64,000 nt of DNA from Prevotella sp. MGM1 (GTDB lineage: Bacteria > Bacteroidota > Bacteroidia > Bacteroidales > Bacteroidaceae), in NCBI RefSeq assembly GCF_002933775.1, contig NZ_BEWV01000203.1:60633-124632 (forward strand), written 5' to 3'. This document shows, piece after piece, positions 36,447 through 44,884 of this stretch (its first letter is position 1; each line of letters opens with the position of its first letter). A program made the position numbers and the translations under genes. The notes below the pieces were generated by a model that did not search any database, was not told the origin of the DNA, and saw nothing but the letters and a program-made list of their open reading frames with translations.

Positions 36447-37574
36447 ATGATGGACAAACCAGTTGAAGACATTAATATATATGGCGAACGAAAGATAATA
36501 CATGTTGACATGGACGCTTTTTTCGCCTCCGTCGAACAGCGTGATCATCCGGAGTTGCGCGGTGTTCCCGTGGCAGTGGGCCATGACGGGCCTCGCGGGG
36601 TGGTGTCGACGGCCAGCTATGAGGCTCGGCGGTTCGGTGTTCGCTCGGCAATGCCTATGGCAAAGGCCAGGCGCCTGTGCCCGGGGCTTGTCGTAGTGCG
36701 TGGAGATCATGCGTTATACAAAGCCGTTTCGAGACAAGTACACGGTATATTTGCCGAATATACCGATATAATCGAGCCTCTTTCGATTGACGAGGCCTTT
36801 CTTGACGTGACCGAAAACAAGCGCGGTATGCCACTCGCTGTCGACATCGCGAGGGAGATACGGCAACGTATACGTGCCGAACTGTGTCTGACGGCATCGG
36901 CGGGAGTGTCTTACAACAAGTTTTTGGCAAAGATAGCGTCGGAGATCCGTAAGCCTGACGGGCTTACTGTCATTCATCCTGACCGTGCGTCGGAATTTAT
37001 ATCGAGGCTTAAAATAGAAGATTTCTGGGGTGTGGGGCCTCGCACGGCCGACCGTATGCACTACATGGGAATATTCACCGGTGCCGATTTGCGCCGCTGT
37101 TCGCTTCGGCATCTGTGTGAAGTGTTTGGCAAGATGGGGCGTGTGTATTACGATTTTGCCCGTGGCATCGACATGAGGCCGGTCGAAACGGAATATGTCC
37201 GCAAGTCGCTTGGATGCGAACAGACTTTCGCCGAAGACTTAAAAACATTGTCGGCGGCGCTTATCGAGTTGTATCATGTGGTGCTCGAGCTGGTGCGTCG
37301 CATTGAGAAAGGCCGTTTTGAGGGTCGCACTCTGACGCTGAAAGTAAAGTATTCCGACTTCAATCAGATAACGCGCAGCATCACGCAACACAAAATTTTA
37401 CAGACAAAAGACGATATTCTGCCTCTTGCCAAGCGATTGTTGAAGGAGGCCGGTCACCCTGCCGAACGCCGGATACGCCTTATCGGCCTGTCCGTTTCAA
37501 ACCCGTCGATAGACGCAGGCATGCACCGCGACGAGTGGTTTGAGGGCTATCTGGAATTTGACGAGTGGGAATGA
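36447..37574 (+). CDS. dinB: DNA polymerase IV (Y family)
   Basis: 375 residues. Palm motifs HVDMDAFFASVE and SIDEAFLDV give the three acidic metal ligands; GVPVAVGHDGPRGVVSTASYEAR covers the fingers and VSYNKFLAKIASEIRKPDG the thumb approach. A little-finger domain follows from about 240. It copies past damaged bases and is usually damage-induced; no LexA-type site was recognised upstream. Confidence 0.95.
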   Translation: MMDKPVEDINIYGERKIIHVDMDAFFASVEQRDHPELRGVPVAVGHDGPRGVVSTASYEARRFGVRSAMPMAKARRLCPGLVVVRGDHALYKAVSRQVHGIFAEYTDIIEPLSIDEAFLDVTENKRGMPLAVDIAREIRQRIRAELCLTASAGVSYNKFLAKIASEIRKPDGLTVIHPDRASEFISRLKIEDFWGVGPRTADRMHYMGIFTGADLRRCSLRHLCEVFGKMGRVYYDFARGIDMRPVETEYVRKSLGCEQTFAEDLKTLSAALIELYHVVLELVRRIEKGRFEGRTLTLKVKYSDFNQITRSITQHKILQTKDDILPLAKRLLKEAGHPAERRIRLIGLSVSNPSIDAGMHRDEWFEGYLEFDEWE

Positions 37575-37615
37575 GTATAAGAATATAGTTTTATTGATAT
37601 CTATTCACAGGCAGT

Positions 37616-37762
37616 GTAGGGACTTATTCTTGTATTTGTCCGCAGCCCGTAAGGGCTAAGACGCAATATAGAATATGTTTTGGACATATAATAATAAAGT
37701 AAAGGCGATAGTAATGACTTAGCCCTTGCGGGCTGCGGACAAATACAAGAATAAGTCCCTAC
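37616..37762. repeat. REP/BIME-like 147-bp inverted repeat
   Basis: Two 45-bp arms (37616-37660 and 37718-37762) are complementary with one mismatch and enclose 57 bp. Each arm starts GTAGGGAC at its outer end and contains an inner hairpin AGCCCGTAAGGGCT (right arm: AGCCCTTGCGGGCT). The GTAG tetranucleotide beside a hairpin, in an inverted pair, is the usual form of REP elements moved by Y1 (RAYT) transposases; no such transposase is in the window. Confidence 0.75.
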
Positions 37763-37882
37763 TTGCTGGCTGATATTTTGTTATGCCAAACTGACGTTGT
37801 GAAAATGCTTATTTAGTGTTTGTTTTGATATAATAAATAATACAGGCGGGGTGATGCTGCCTGTATTATTTTGCATTAATTA

Positions 37883-38374
37883 TCAAATGGTTATTGTTGT
37901 ATTAGATGCTACTGTCGCATCAACCTCATATCCGACTTTCATTACTGCCTTGCCACCACAGGGGAAAGGAAGACAAGTTAAACAGAAAACAACAACCGAT
38001 ACAGGAGTTCTATTATTTCCTTTTATGTAAATGTCAGATGATGTGAAGTTTACAATATCCCCATTGGGAGTAATTAAATTGCGTATTTTTATTCCAAGAC
38101 GGCCTCTTGTTCCAAAACATGTCGACCGCTTCGCTTCATATACAACACCTTTAGCTAATGAACCGGCGGGTATGGCAATTCTACCATCAACGATAATATC
38201 TCTTGTAACTTGAAAGTCTACAGGCTCTCCTTCATGCGCTTTTGCTCCTCTGACTTCTTTGATAGCTTCTAATGGAACGATTGTACCGGCTTTAATTGTG
38301 ACTTGTTCTTTTTGTGCAAAGCACGACAAACTTGCAGACAGCAGAATTGTCAATGATAATAAAAAGTTTTTCAT
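37883..38374 (-). CDS. Secreted hypothetical protein
   Basis: 163 residues with a signal peptide (MKNFLLSLTILLSASLSCFA). The mature part has TIKAGTIVPLEAIKEVRG and IAIPAGSLAKGVVYEAKRS, beta-strand-rich phrases like small periplasmic beta-barrel or SAF-type domains in which a surface setting is made 'with values by default'. No catalytic residues stand out. It lies between two palindromic elements. Function unknown. Confidence 0.6.
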   Translation of the reverse strand: MKNFLLSLTILLSASLSCFAQKEQVTIKAGTIVPLEAIKEVRGAKAHEGEPVDFQVTRDIIVDGRIAIPAGSLAKGVVYEAKRSTCFGTRGRLGIKIRNLITPNGDIVNFTSSDIYIKGNNRTPVSVVVFCLTCLPFPCGGKAVMKVGYEVDATVASNTTITI

Positions 38375-38429
38375 TTGTTTTATTAATTTGTGCCATAAAT
38401 CCCCTGAAGCGGCTGTTTATATTTTAAAA

Positions 38430-38628
38430 GCGTGGGGACTATTGGATATTGTTTCTTCGAGGTTGTGGAAGGACCCGCATACAAACAATAAACAATAACT
38501 CACGCTATTAGATATAATATACCATTGGCATGGATATAATAATAATAATCATAAGCGTGAGCATTATTGCTATCACCCCTGTATGCTTGAAACTTCCACA
38601 TTTCGAAGAGGGATAATATCTTTAACGC
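38430..38628. repeat. Long imperfect hairpin element
   Basis: About 200 bp folding on itself: CTCACGCT (38499-38506) pairs with AGCGTGAG (38554-38561), and further out TCTTCGAGGTTGTGGAAG pairs with CTTCCACATTTCGAAGA with few mismatches, as do the GCATAC/GTATGC parts. No ORF. It may be a decayed MITE or a structured RNA. Confidence 0.6.
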
Positions 38629-38765
38629 TCTGTTTACTAATCAATCCGTATATAATGTCATCCCTATGACATATCGGATATATGCTGTAAAGATAATAAA
38701 AAGTATATTACGAAGTGCAAAGAGTGCTATGAAATATGTTGATGTAGTTCAAATTTATATGCAAA

Positions 38766-39935
38766 TCAGTAGTTTAATCCGAACATCCAGAGAGGTATTA
38801 CGTTCCCATATCCATACTCTATGTCGTCTTTTACGATATAGGCATGTTCGAGACCGTCTATCTGTTTCTGTCCTTTCTTTCGCCCGCCGATTTCGAATGT
38901 GATGCCGTTTATCTCGAAATCGGATACCTTTGAGGCTATAACAGGATTGTTTACACGCATCTGGTTGTAGAAAAACGTCTCCCTTATATTACCTATATTG
39001 ACATTGTCCCGCCCCAGATTATATGCTATATTGGTGTTGTCGAGATATACTTTTTCCGTTTTTCCCAGTCCTCTTATTCCTCCGGTAGTGTCTTTCACCT
39101 GTGCAATCATCCCCGCTCTTTCTATGTAATACAGGTAGTCGCTTAGGCTGTTCCTGCTTATTCCTATCATCTCCGCCAACTTGCTGGCATTCGGTTTGAA
39201 TGGTACGCTTTCGGCAATGATGGCCAACAACTGTTTAAGTTTCTTTCCGGTAGACACGTTCATCTCGGCATAAGTGGGTATGTCGGTCTCCATTGTCTGG
39301 TTGATGACCTGCTGCAGCTCTATCTCAAAGGCTGCATCGAGGCCGAAAGGATAATATCCCCGACGTAGATAATCGTTGAAAAGGGGCAGGGGATGGTCGG
39401 TGCCCGGTATCCTTACTTCCCCTTTCAGTATGTCGTCGAGGGTGTAGGTGCTTGCTTCAATGTCGTGGAACAGGTGCAGATACTCTCTGAACGACAGTCC
39501 CTGCATCTCATATATAGGAGCTCTTCTGCTGAGGTCGGCCGCCCCTTTATATATGTCCAATACGGAGGAGCCGGTGAAACCGACGGTCAGTTCCGGCATG
39601 GTGTCGTATATTTGTTTAAGCTCTTGCGACCAGTTCTTGTATTTATGAACCTCGTCTATGAACAGGTTGCGGCCGTTCTGCTTTACAAATCTGTCGGCCA
39701 GCCCGATCAGACTATGGGTCGAGAAATACATATTGTCCGCCGAAACATATAGCGTTTCGGATATATTCAGATGCTCTTTGATGTATTGTAATATCATCGT
39801 TGTCTTGCCGACACCTCGCGGTCCCACAATCCCAAACATCCTTTTGTGCGCTCCTATCTCTTTGAACTTATACCTTTTGAAACTTAACGAGGTATAGTTC
39901 AGCAACACTTTCATTGTATTATATAACTGTTCCAT
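38766..39935 (-). CDS. P-loop ATP-binding protein (AAA + DUF4143-type)
   Basis: 389 residues from the ATG at 39935. Walker A GPRGVGKTT near residue 39, Walker B NLFIDEVHKYKNW, sensor VGFTGSSVLDI, then the family phrase PIYEMQGLSFREYL. The C-terminal half has a winged-helix-like segment (LAEMIGISRNSLSDYLYYIERAGMI) and the DUF4143-type ending FEIGGRKKGQKQIDG. These ATPases are common in Bacteroidales, usually solo, and have no firm role. Two identical-layout palindromes lie just upstream. Confidence 0.88.
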   Translation of the reverse strand: MEQLYNTMKVLLNYTSLSFKRYKFKEIGAHKRMFGIVGPRGVGKTTMILQYIKEHLNISETLYVSADNMYFSTHSLIGLADRFVKQNGRNLFIDEVHKYKNWSQELKQIYDTMPELTVGFTGSSVLDIYKGAADLSRRAPIYEMQGLSFREYLHLFHDIEASTYTLDDILKGEVRIPGTDHPLPLFNDYLRRGYYPFGLDAAFEIELQQVINQTMETDIPTYAEMNVSTGKKLKQLLAIIAESVPFKPNASKLAEMIGISRNSLSDYLYYIERAGMIAQVKDTTGGIRGLGKTEKVYLDNTNIAYNLGRDNVNIGNIRETFFYNQMRVNNPVIASKVSDFEINGITFEIGGRKKGQKQIDGLEHAYIVKDDIEYGYGNVIPLWMFGLNY

Positions 39936-39963
39936 TATCTTGTTTCTGTGATTGTCGATGCTG

Positions 39964-40029
39964 CAAAGATAATGAAAAAATGCACTATGAGAGTGCAAAA
40001 ACAGCGAAAAAATGCACTTTTGGAGTGCA
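39964..40029 (-). promoter_or_regulatory. Promoter region with twin palindromic sites before the ATPase gene
   Basis: Minus-strand -7 box TATCTTTG at 39964-39971. Two palindromes of form TGCACT-N5-AGTGCA lie at 39981-39997 and 40013-40029, centres 32 bp apart (three helical turns). The first overlaps the -33 area, the position for a repressor. Confidence 0.65.
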
Positions 40030-40141
40030 ATTTTCGCAAAAATCGAGTGAAAATGATGATTTTTTTACTCTATTAACAAACTGTTATTTTTTGCTGGCTG
40101 GTTGACTTTTGACATCAAAACACCGGATTGCAACATGGAAA

Positions 40142-41110
40142 TCACAGTTTCATAACATCGCGCCAATAGGTCTTTTTAACTTTGTGCGTTATTGTTTTAC
40201 TATTTTCTTCAATATCTATTTCTGTCCTTCCATATTCGTCTTTGGCTCCATCAAAGTCCATGAAAGAGATGGATGAACCAAAATTATCTTTGTAATTGAA
40301 TTCTCTCTCGTTGGCAGAACCGTCTGTTGTGATTGTGCCGAACAAGATCTTATCGGGTATGTCGGATGCTTTACCACCTTTCTTGTATTTTAATAGTCGT
40401 GAAGTGGTGGTACTGTGATACTCGTAGCTATTGTCTTCTTTAACGTCAATACGGATGATACTGTTGTCTGTTACATCGAACAGACAGGCATAAGGAACCC
40501 ATTTTTCTGCTTGTAATGACCGATGCAAGCTTTTAATCTCTTCTTGCTGCAATGCTCCGAGCATTTGTTTCTCTCTGTCAGAGTAATAGTTTACGGCGGT
40601 TAATATATCATAAACGCTAAGTTCGCTCAGTGTACCGCGGCGTTCTCCAAATCCATATCCTCGCCAACCGCAAGAATACCAATTGTCGATTGTTGCTCTT
40701 TTTATTCTTTCCCTGAACTTATTATCAAACATGATGTCGAAATATTTGATAAGTTGTTCGGAGTTTTGAATGTCGTAAAGCGGGTATTTGCGTTCCAAAG
40801 GGAAAAGACATAGTGAGGCTAATTTGCGCTTATTACCATTAGCAATGCTCGTCATTATTACGCTTAGGCTATCCTTGCTGCCGCTGATTTCGTTATAATC
40901 CGTACACTGATTAGTCGCTTTTTGTGCAGCATAATTACCGTCTTCGCCGGTACTTATGCCACTGTTATCAGTGTAGTTATTCATGTCCGGTTCATATTTT
41001 TCGTGTGGTTTGCCTGTTGGATTGTTATTGCAAGATACGGCCGTAATGCCTAAGTACAGCACGGCTTTTAATAATAGGCTGATGATTCTTTTGTGATTGA
41101 TGATTCTCAT
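40142..41110 (-). CDS. Putative lipoprotein, function unknown
   Basis: 322 residues. The N-terminus MRIINHKRIISLLLKAVLYL is followed by ITAVSC, a plausible lipobox, and an Asn/Gly-rich linker. The body has no recognised domain; it includes LASLCLFPLERKYPLYDI and YDILTAVNYYSDREKQ. The DNA is AT-rich like the cassette to its right. It is the most downstream gene before the ATPase and could be the end of cassette I. Confidence 0.6.
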   Translation of the reverse strand: MRIINHKRIISLLLKAVLYLGITAVSCNNNPTGKPHEKYEPDMNNYTDNSGISTGEDGNYAAQKATNQCTDYNEISGSKDSLSVIMTSIANGNKRKLASLCLFPLERKYPLYDIQNSEQLIKYFDIMFDNKFRERIKRATIDNWYSCGWRGYGFGERRGTLSELSVYDILTAVNYYSDREKQMLGALQQEEIKSLHRSLQAEKWVPYACLFDVTDNSIIRIDVKEDNSYEYHSTTTSRLLKYKKGGKASDIPDKILFGTITTDGSANEREFNYKDNFGSSISFMDFDGAKDEYGRTEIDIEENSKTITHKVKKTYWRDVMKL

Positions 41111-41117
41111 ATTCGTT

Positions 41118-41330
41118 TTAATCCGTTATCTTTGCGAAAGTTGGCGTAACGATAGTGTCTCTTATACCCAAACTAAGAGTATTTCCATTAGTGTCAAAAT
41201 ATTGATATGCATAATGAATAAGAACAATACCTTTTTTTCTTCCTCCGGTTCTGCAACTTCATAACCTGACATTCTAAAAGCAACAGGAGTATCAAGATAA
41301 TCCGTAATTTCAACTGGCAAGTGCAAAATT
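41118..41330 (-). pseudogene. Frameshifted gene remnant
   Basis: On the minus strand one frame reads PVEITDYLDTPVAFRMSGYE then VAEPEEEKK and runs into a run of seven A; shifting one base there gives GIVLIHYAYQYFDTNGNTLS then LGIRDTIVTPTFAKITD and a stop at 41118-41120. No proper start is seen; its 5' end abuts the upstream gene's stop. It looks like the C-terminal part of a small protein with a homopolymer frameshift. Confidence 0.5.
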
Positions 41331-41853
41331 AGTGTTTCTTTTTATGATATATTACCCACAAAAGGTCATCAAAATATTTATTTATATGTTCTTCATGTAA
41401 AACATGATTAGGGCATTTTTCCATTTGCAATAGACTTTCTTTTACAGAACTCATAATAAATACGCCATAAGGATATGCAATCTTTATTAAAAAATATATG
41501 TAAATACCATAGCATGGATATAGTATAATGTTTATAAACAATTCTATATCTTTCATGAAATCGTTAAAATAACCAATTGACCACCAAAAAAATATAAACT
41601 CAAAAATTCCAAATAACACACATGCTACATTTAGTCTATTGGAAAAGACTTTTTCTTTATATTCAATTCTTTCCCTTTCTTTTTCTATAATAGCTATATA
41701 CGAATTGATGTCATTACGTGTGATACCATAATCAGAGTATTTCAGGGTGTCTTCTCCATTATCGTAGTATACAAAATCTAATGGAGTTTTATAGAAATCA
41801 AAACGGTGGTAATGATTTTTATTGTAGAGAACTTTACTATTATCTTCCATCAT
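41329..41853 (-). CDS. Hypothetical membrane protein (cassette I)
   Basis: 174 residues from the ATG at 41853, a start overlapping the upstream gene by a few bases; another start at 41874 adds seven residues. Two membrane segments lie near the middle (LFGIFEFIFFWWSIGYF and IILYPCYGIYIYFLIKIAY), with charged helical flanks (IEKERERIEYKEK). No family recognised. AT-rich DNA like the rest of cassette I. Confidence 0.6.
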   Translation of the reverse strand: MMEDNSKVLYNKNHYHRFDFYKTPLDFVYYDNGEDTLKYSDYGITRNDINSYIAIIEKERERIEYKEKVFSNRLNVACVLFGIFEFIFFWWSIGYFNDFMKDIELFINIILYPCYGIYIYFLIKIAYPYGVFIMSSVKESLLQMEKCPNHVLHEEHINKYFDDLLWVIYHKKKH

Positions 41854-42199
41854 AATCAATGAATATAGGGTCAAACAATGCTGGAATACTTCCTGTTAAT
41901 ATACTTATTAGTATTACAAAAACAGGAAAAGGTAAAATCGTTGCTAATGTAAGCTTGAATATAACATTTTCAACATAGATGTAATTACAAAAGCTTTGGA
42001 TTGCCCACAAAGTCATTATTCCTGCAAAAACAAACAATCCTGTGTAAAAGCAAATAAGAATTATCGCAGCAATTATGCTCCATCCGGAAGCAGATGAAAT
42101 TGTATTTATGACCATGTTAATCCAAAAGAATATGAGTTCAATACCAGTCGGCCATATCCATACAAAAAAATTATCTTCTTTATTTTTATTTTCCTCCAT
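41840..42199 (-). CDS. Hypothetical small membrane protein (cassette I)
   Basis: 119 residues with three or four hydrophobic helices (IELIFFWINMVINTI, WSIIAAIILICFYTGLFVF, LTLATILPFPVFVILISIL). No motif recognised. It lies 42 bp after the 406-residue protein gene and overlaps the next gene, so the genes are co-translated. Confidence 0.6.
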   Translation of the reverse strand: MEENKNKEDNFFVWIWPTGIELIFFWINMVINTISSASGWSIIAAIILICFYTGLFVFAGIMTLWAIQSFCNYIYVENVIFKLTLATILPFPVFVILISILTGSIPALFDPIFIDYDGR

Positions 42200-42241
42200 A
42201 TATATGATTATTTTAAAACAAACCTATTTCTTTGCCGTTGT

Positions 42242-43462
42242 TTACTCCCATATAATCAAATCCTTTGGTAGTGTGATTCGTTTGGGTTCTCCCTTTTTTC
42301 CTGTTATGAAGTATTCTTTGGCCAGTGTTTCTTGGAAACGGATTAAGAAAGCCTCTTTTATTCTAGTACACTTCTCATTAATGGAATTTTTAAGCGGGTC
42401 GGTCACATTAATAATACTATCATTATAAGTTTGAACGACTGTTTGCTGATTCGATGTTTTTATTCCTTTAATATCGTTGTATATATACGATAACTCTTGT
42501 CTGTAATCCACTAATTCCTTAAAGAGGATGCCCTCGGGATGACGCAAGAACAGTAAATACACTGCTTTTACCAACGGAGTCATTATTATTTCTATGTTAT
42601 TATAGTCGGGGAGAACAATTCGATAGTCCTTACTTATGACTATACGGCTGAGCTTAACGTTCTGCTCTACCAACTGTTCTAGTATTATCTGGCTGATGCC
42701 TTTGCTTCTGAGAAAGTCAATTTTTGTCTTTACTTCATCAAGCAGGCACTGTGTTTCTTCATCAAAATTATCATCGGCATTATATAAAATTTTCTTTGTC
42801 GCATCATCGGAATACTCTTGTTTACGATTAATGGCTGGATAGTTGTTTCTTTCTAAGAAGTAGCTTTTTGTAGAATCAGCTATAAAATCTGCCATGTTAT
42901 AAAAGAAATCTCCGGGAGATGTGATATTATCTATGTCAAGTTCATATAGGGAGTATGTAATATCTGATTTGGCACTTTTATATATTGAAATACCATTTAT
43001 ATATACACAATAGTGTATTGCAAAGCAAGGCTTAATATTGTCTCTTTCTTCTGGATGACTCATATAGTCGAGCAGGAAGCTGTTTTCCAGACTTGTTAGG
43101 TTTGAATTAGATCCTTTATCGTAGTGAGGCATCCAATAACGGATTACTTTTTCCTGCTTTTCTATGTTTTTATTGAGAAATGGCAGATAGATAAAAGTCA
43201 AATCTCTTTTTGCAAAACATTTAACAATAGTATCAAGATTGTCAATAATAAACCTGTTAAATTTTTCGTCATACCCATTCTCCACAAAAATGACCTCGTC
43301 TTTTTGGGGTTCAAATGGCAGATGATTCAATGACAACAGTTTGGGACTTTCTTTATATGTATTTGGTTGTTCGGGCATATCGAAATCCGATGGAGGATAA
43401 TGGCAGATAATATCTTCTCTATTAATTATTTGTTTGAATAATCTTTTTATAAATGACAACAT
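42242..43462 (-). CDS. Cassette I ~400-residue protein, paralog of the one at 47931-49112
   Basis: 406 residues, soluble. It matches the 393-residue protein at 47931-49112 along its length: DEVIFVENGYDE and CFAKRDLTFIYLP in the N-terminal half, KGISQIILEQLV in the middle, and a strongly conserved C-terminal domain with MTPLVKAVYLLFLRHPEGI, DPLKNSINEKCTRIKEAFL and YFITGKKG. The C-terminal part looks like a helical DNA- or protein-binding domain I have the impression of seeing in other Bacteroidetes proteins of unknown role. The DNA is much more AT-rich than its paralog. Confidence 0.7.
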   Translation of the reverse strand: MLSFIKRLFKQIINREDIICHYPPSDFDMPEQPNTYKESPKLLSLNHLPFEPQKDEVIFVENGYDEKFNRFIIDNLDTIVKCFAKRDLTFIYLPFLNKNIEKQEKVIRYWMPHYDKGSNSNLTSLENSFLLDYMSHPEERDNIKPCFAIHYCVYINGISIYKSAKSDITYSLYELDIDNITSPGDFFYNMADFIADSTKSYFLERNNYPAINRKQEYSDDATKKILYNADDNFDEETQCLLDEVKTKIDFLRSKGISQIILEQLVEQNVKLSRIVISKDYRIVLPDYNNIEIIMTPLVKAVYLLFLRHPEGILFKELVDYRQELSYIYNDIKGIKTSNQQTVVQTYNDSIINVTDPLKNSINEKCTRIKEAFLIRFQETLAKEYFITGKKGEPKRITLPKDLIIWE

Positions 43463-43519
43463 AGGTTGAATGATTTTTTATGGGTATTAATCTGTGGCAG
43501 GATTGATTGTATTGTCTTG

Positions 43520-43819
43520 CTATATTGTTTCTTTTTTATCCTTTTCCATAAAGTAAAGAACTGTGATGAATATAGCGACAAGCACGTCGACGACATTCCA
43601 TATAGTACGTCCTAGTGCAATCTTTATAAACGGTTGAAACAATATTGCTAATGCGCTGAACGTGATGGCAAGGTTTTCTTTCTCTTCTTTATAATAATTA
43701 TATGCCATTATCGAAAAAACTACCACCGACACAAATCTTATTAATTCATAATAGCTATATGGCATTTTTGTGAGGCAGAGTAGGAGCATTAATGCTAAAA
43801 TAAGTTTTAGATACTTCAT
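43520..43819 (-). CDS. Small membrane protein (DUF6804-like), cassette I
   Basis: 99 residues from the ATG at 43819 (matching the start of its paralog). Four short hydrophobic helices; MPYSYYELIRF and ITFSALAILFQPFIKIALGRTIWN... are nearly the same as in the 96-residue protein at 49433-49723. I associate the pattern with the DUF6804 family, but not with certainty. Function unknown. Confidence 0.7.
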   Translation of the reverse strand: MKYLKLILALMLLLCLTKMPYSYYELIRFVSVVVFSIMAYNYYKEEKENLAITFSALAILFQPFIKIALGRTIWNVVDVLVAIFITVLYFMEKDKKETI

Positions 43820-43939
43820 AATTAATACTTTTGTTTTAAACATTTGTAATCTGATTTATATGAGATTACTTTATGCAGCTTTGGAGCTTGCTTTATTATT
43901 CTAATCATGTCTGCTTTTTTATGACGGATATGAACACGC

Positions 43940-44260
43940 TTATCTGTAATATCTGTTATTCCCTTTTTCACCAAATATAAATGATATAGTTAAAACAATA
44001 GTTGATAACCACCACCATATATTATACGCAGTAGTATAATATTCCGCTTTATAAAGAGTGTTACTGTGTAAACTTCTGAGGAAATTAGGAACGAAAAACA
44101 TTCCATGCCATATCCCCGAATACCATGAATATGTCTCATTCGGGGTTATATCGCATAGCCAATAACTTATTAGCATCCAGAGTAGGAGCTGGATGATTAA
44201 TCTATATCCAAAAATAATATATAGAATAAATAGAAGAATATAAAATATTGTTGTAAGCAT
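43940..44260 (-). CDS. Small membrane protein, first gene of cassette I
   Basis: 106 residues with an N-terminal pair of helices and one C-terminal helix. The middle ETYSWYSGIWHGMFFVPNF and AEYYTTAYNIWWWLSTI recall a family of small proteins seen in many bacteria next to variable membrane genes, of unknown role. A -7 box TATATTTG (44293-44300, minus) and a palindrome lie upstream. Confidence 0.65.
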   Translation of the reverse strand: MLTTIFYILLFILYIIFGYRLIIQLLLWMLISYWLCDITPNETYSWYSGIWHGMFFVPNFLRSLHSNTLYKAEYYTTAYNIWWWLSTIVLTISFIFGEKGNNRYYR

Positions 44261-44292
44261 ATATAAAATCTTTTAGTTGTTAATACTGTTTG

Positions 44293-44350
44293 CAAATATA
44301 ATAAGAAGTAAACTCAATTTACTATAAAATCTTTCTGCAAGACTTGCAGA
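44293..44350 (-). promoter_or_regulatory. Upstream region of cassette I with palindrome
   Basis: Minus -7 box TATATTTG at 44293-44300 and the perfect 17-bp palindrome TCTGCAAGACTTGCAGA at 44334-44350, with 33 bp between them. The same distance and a near-identical palindrome are seen before cassette II. Confidence 0.6.
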
Positions 44351-44429
44351 ATAATGAAATATTATTTTGTTTTTGCATTACTGTTTCTTTTTCATAGGCT
44401 TATTCTTTTGCGACTATAAATAGCAAAAA

Positions 44430-44550
44430 AAAGGTGTGATACCATCCTGTTGTTACTTTCCTGGTATCGCCAAACACCTGTACACATACAACAGCGACGC
44501 TCACACCATACGATGCAAGCATTCGCTTCTTACTGCTGATGTGTACTCTA
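44430..44550. other. Candidate structured RNA between cassette I and alaS
   Basis: Two adjoining stems: AGGTGTGATACCA (44432-44444) with TGGTATC...ACACCT (44462-44479, 5-nt bulge), and GTACACAT (44480-44487) with ATGTGTAC (44539-44546), the second enclosing a small ATGCAAGCAT hairpin. A 62-codon frame on the minus strand here has no family features. The rest of 44351-44795 is AT-rich with nothing recognised. Confidence 0.4.
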
Positions 44551-44795
44551 AATTTGGCGATTTTGGAAAGTACATCAAGTAAAAGCAAACACTTTCTTTT
44601 CTCTCTATGTCTTTGTTAAATTTCTATATCATTCTCTCTATCTTTATTACGTCATTAATTTAGAAGCCGCTTTAAAATTATGCAAGGCTTGTATTTTTTG
44701 CAAATATACTTATTCTTTATGAAAATAAGCATCCTTTCTATATAAAAAAACCACTAAATTATATTTGCCTTCTATCTACTTATTATTATATAAAA

Positions 44796-44849
44796 ATTTG
44801 GCGGATTACACGTGAAATGAAAAATATCTCTCGTATAATCCGCCAAATA
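44796..44849 (-). terminator. Terminator of alaS
   Basis: Arms ATTTGGCGGATTA (44796-44808) and TAATCCGCCAAAT (44837-44849), perfect over 13 bp, loop 28 nt, with a T-rich tail on the minus strand. Confidence 0.65.
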
Positions 44850-44884
44850 AATAGTATATGCTTATATTTAAAGTCTTGACGTGC

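Noticed and set aside
44400..44588. 62-codon minus-strand frame left of alaS
   Set aside because: No promoter or family features; the paired stems in this stretch explain the sequence better.
44811..44826. parS-like sequence around CACGTGAAA
   Set aside because: Only about 11 of 16 positions match the parS consensus, and it lies in the loop of the alaS terminator far from parAB.
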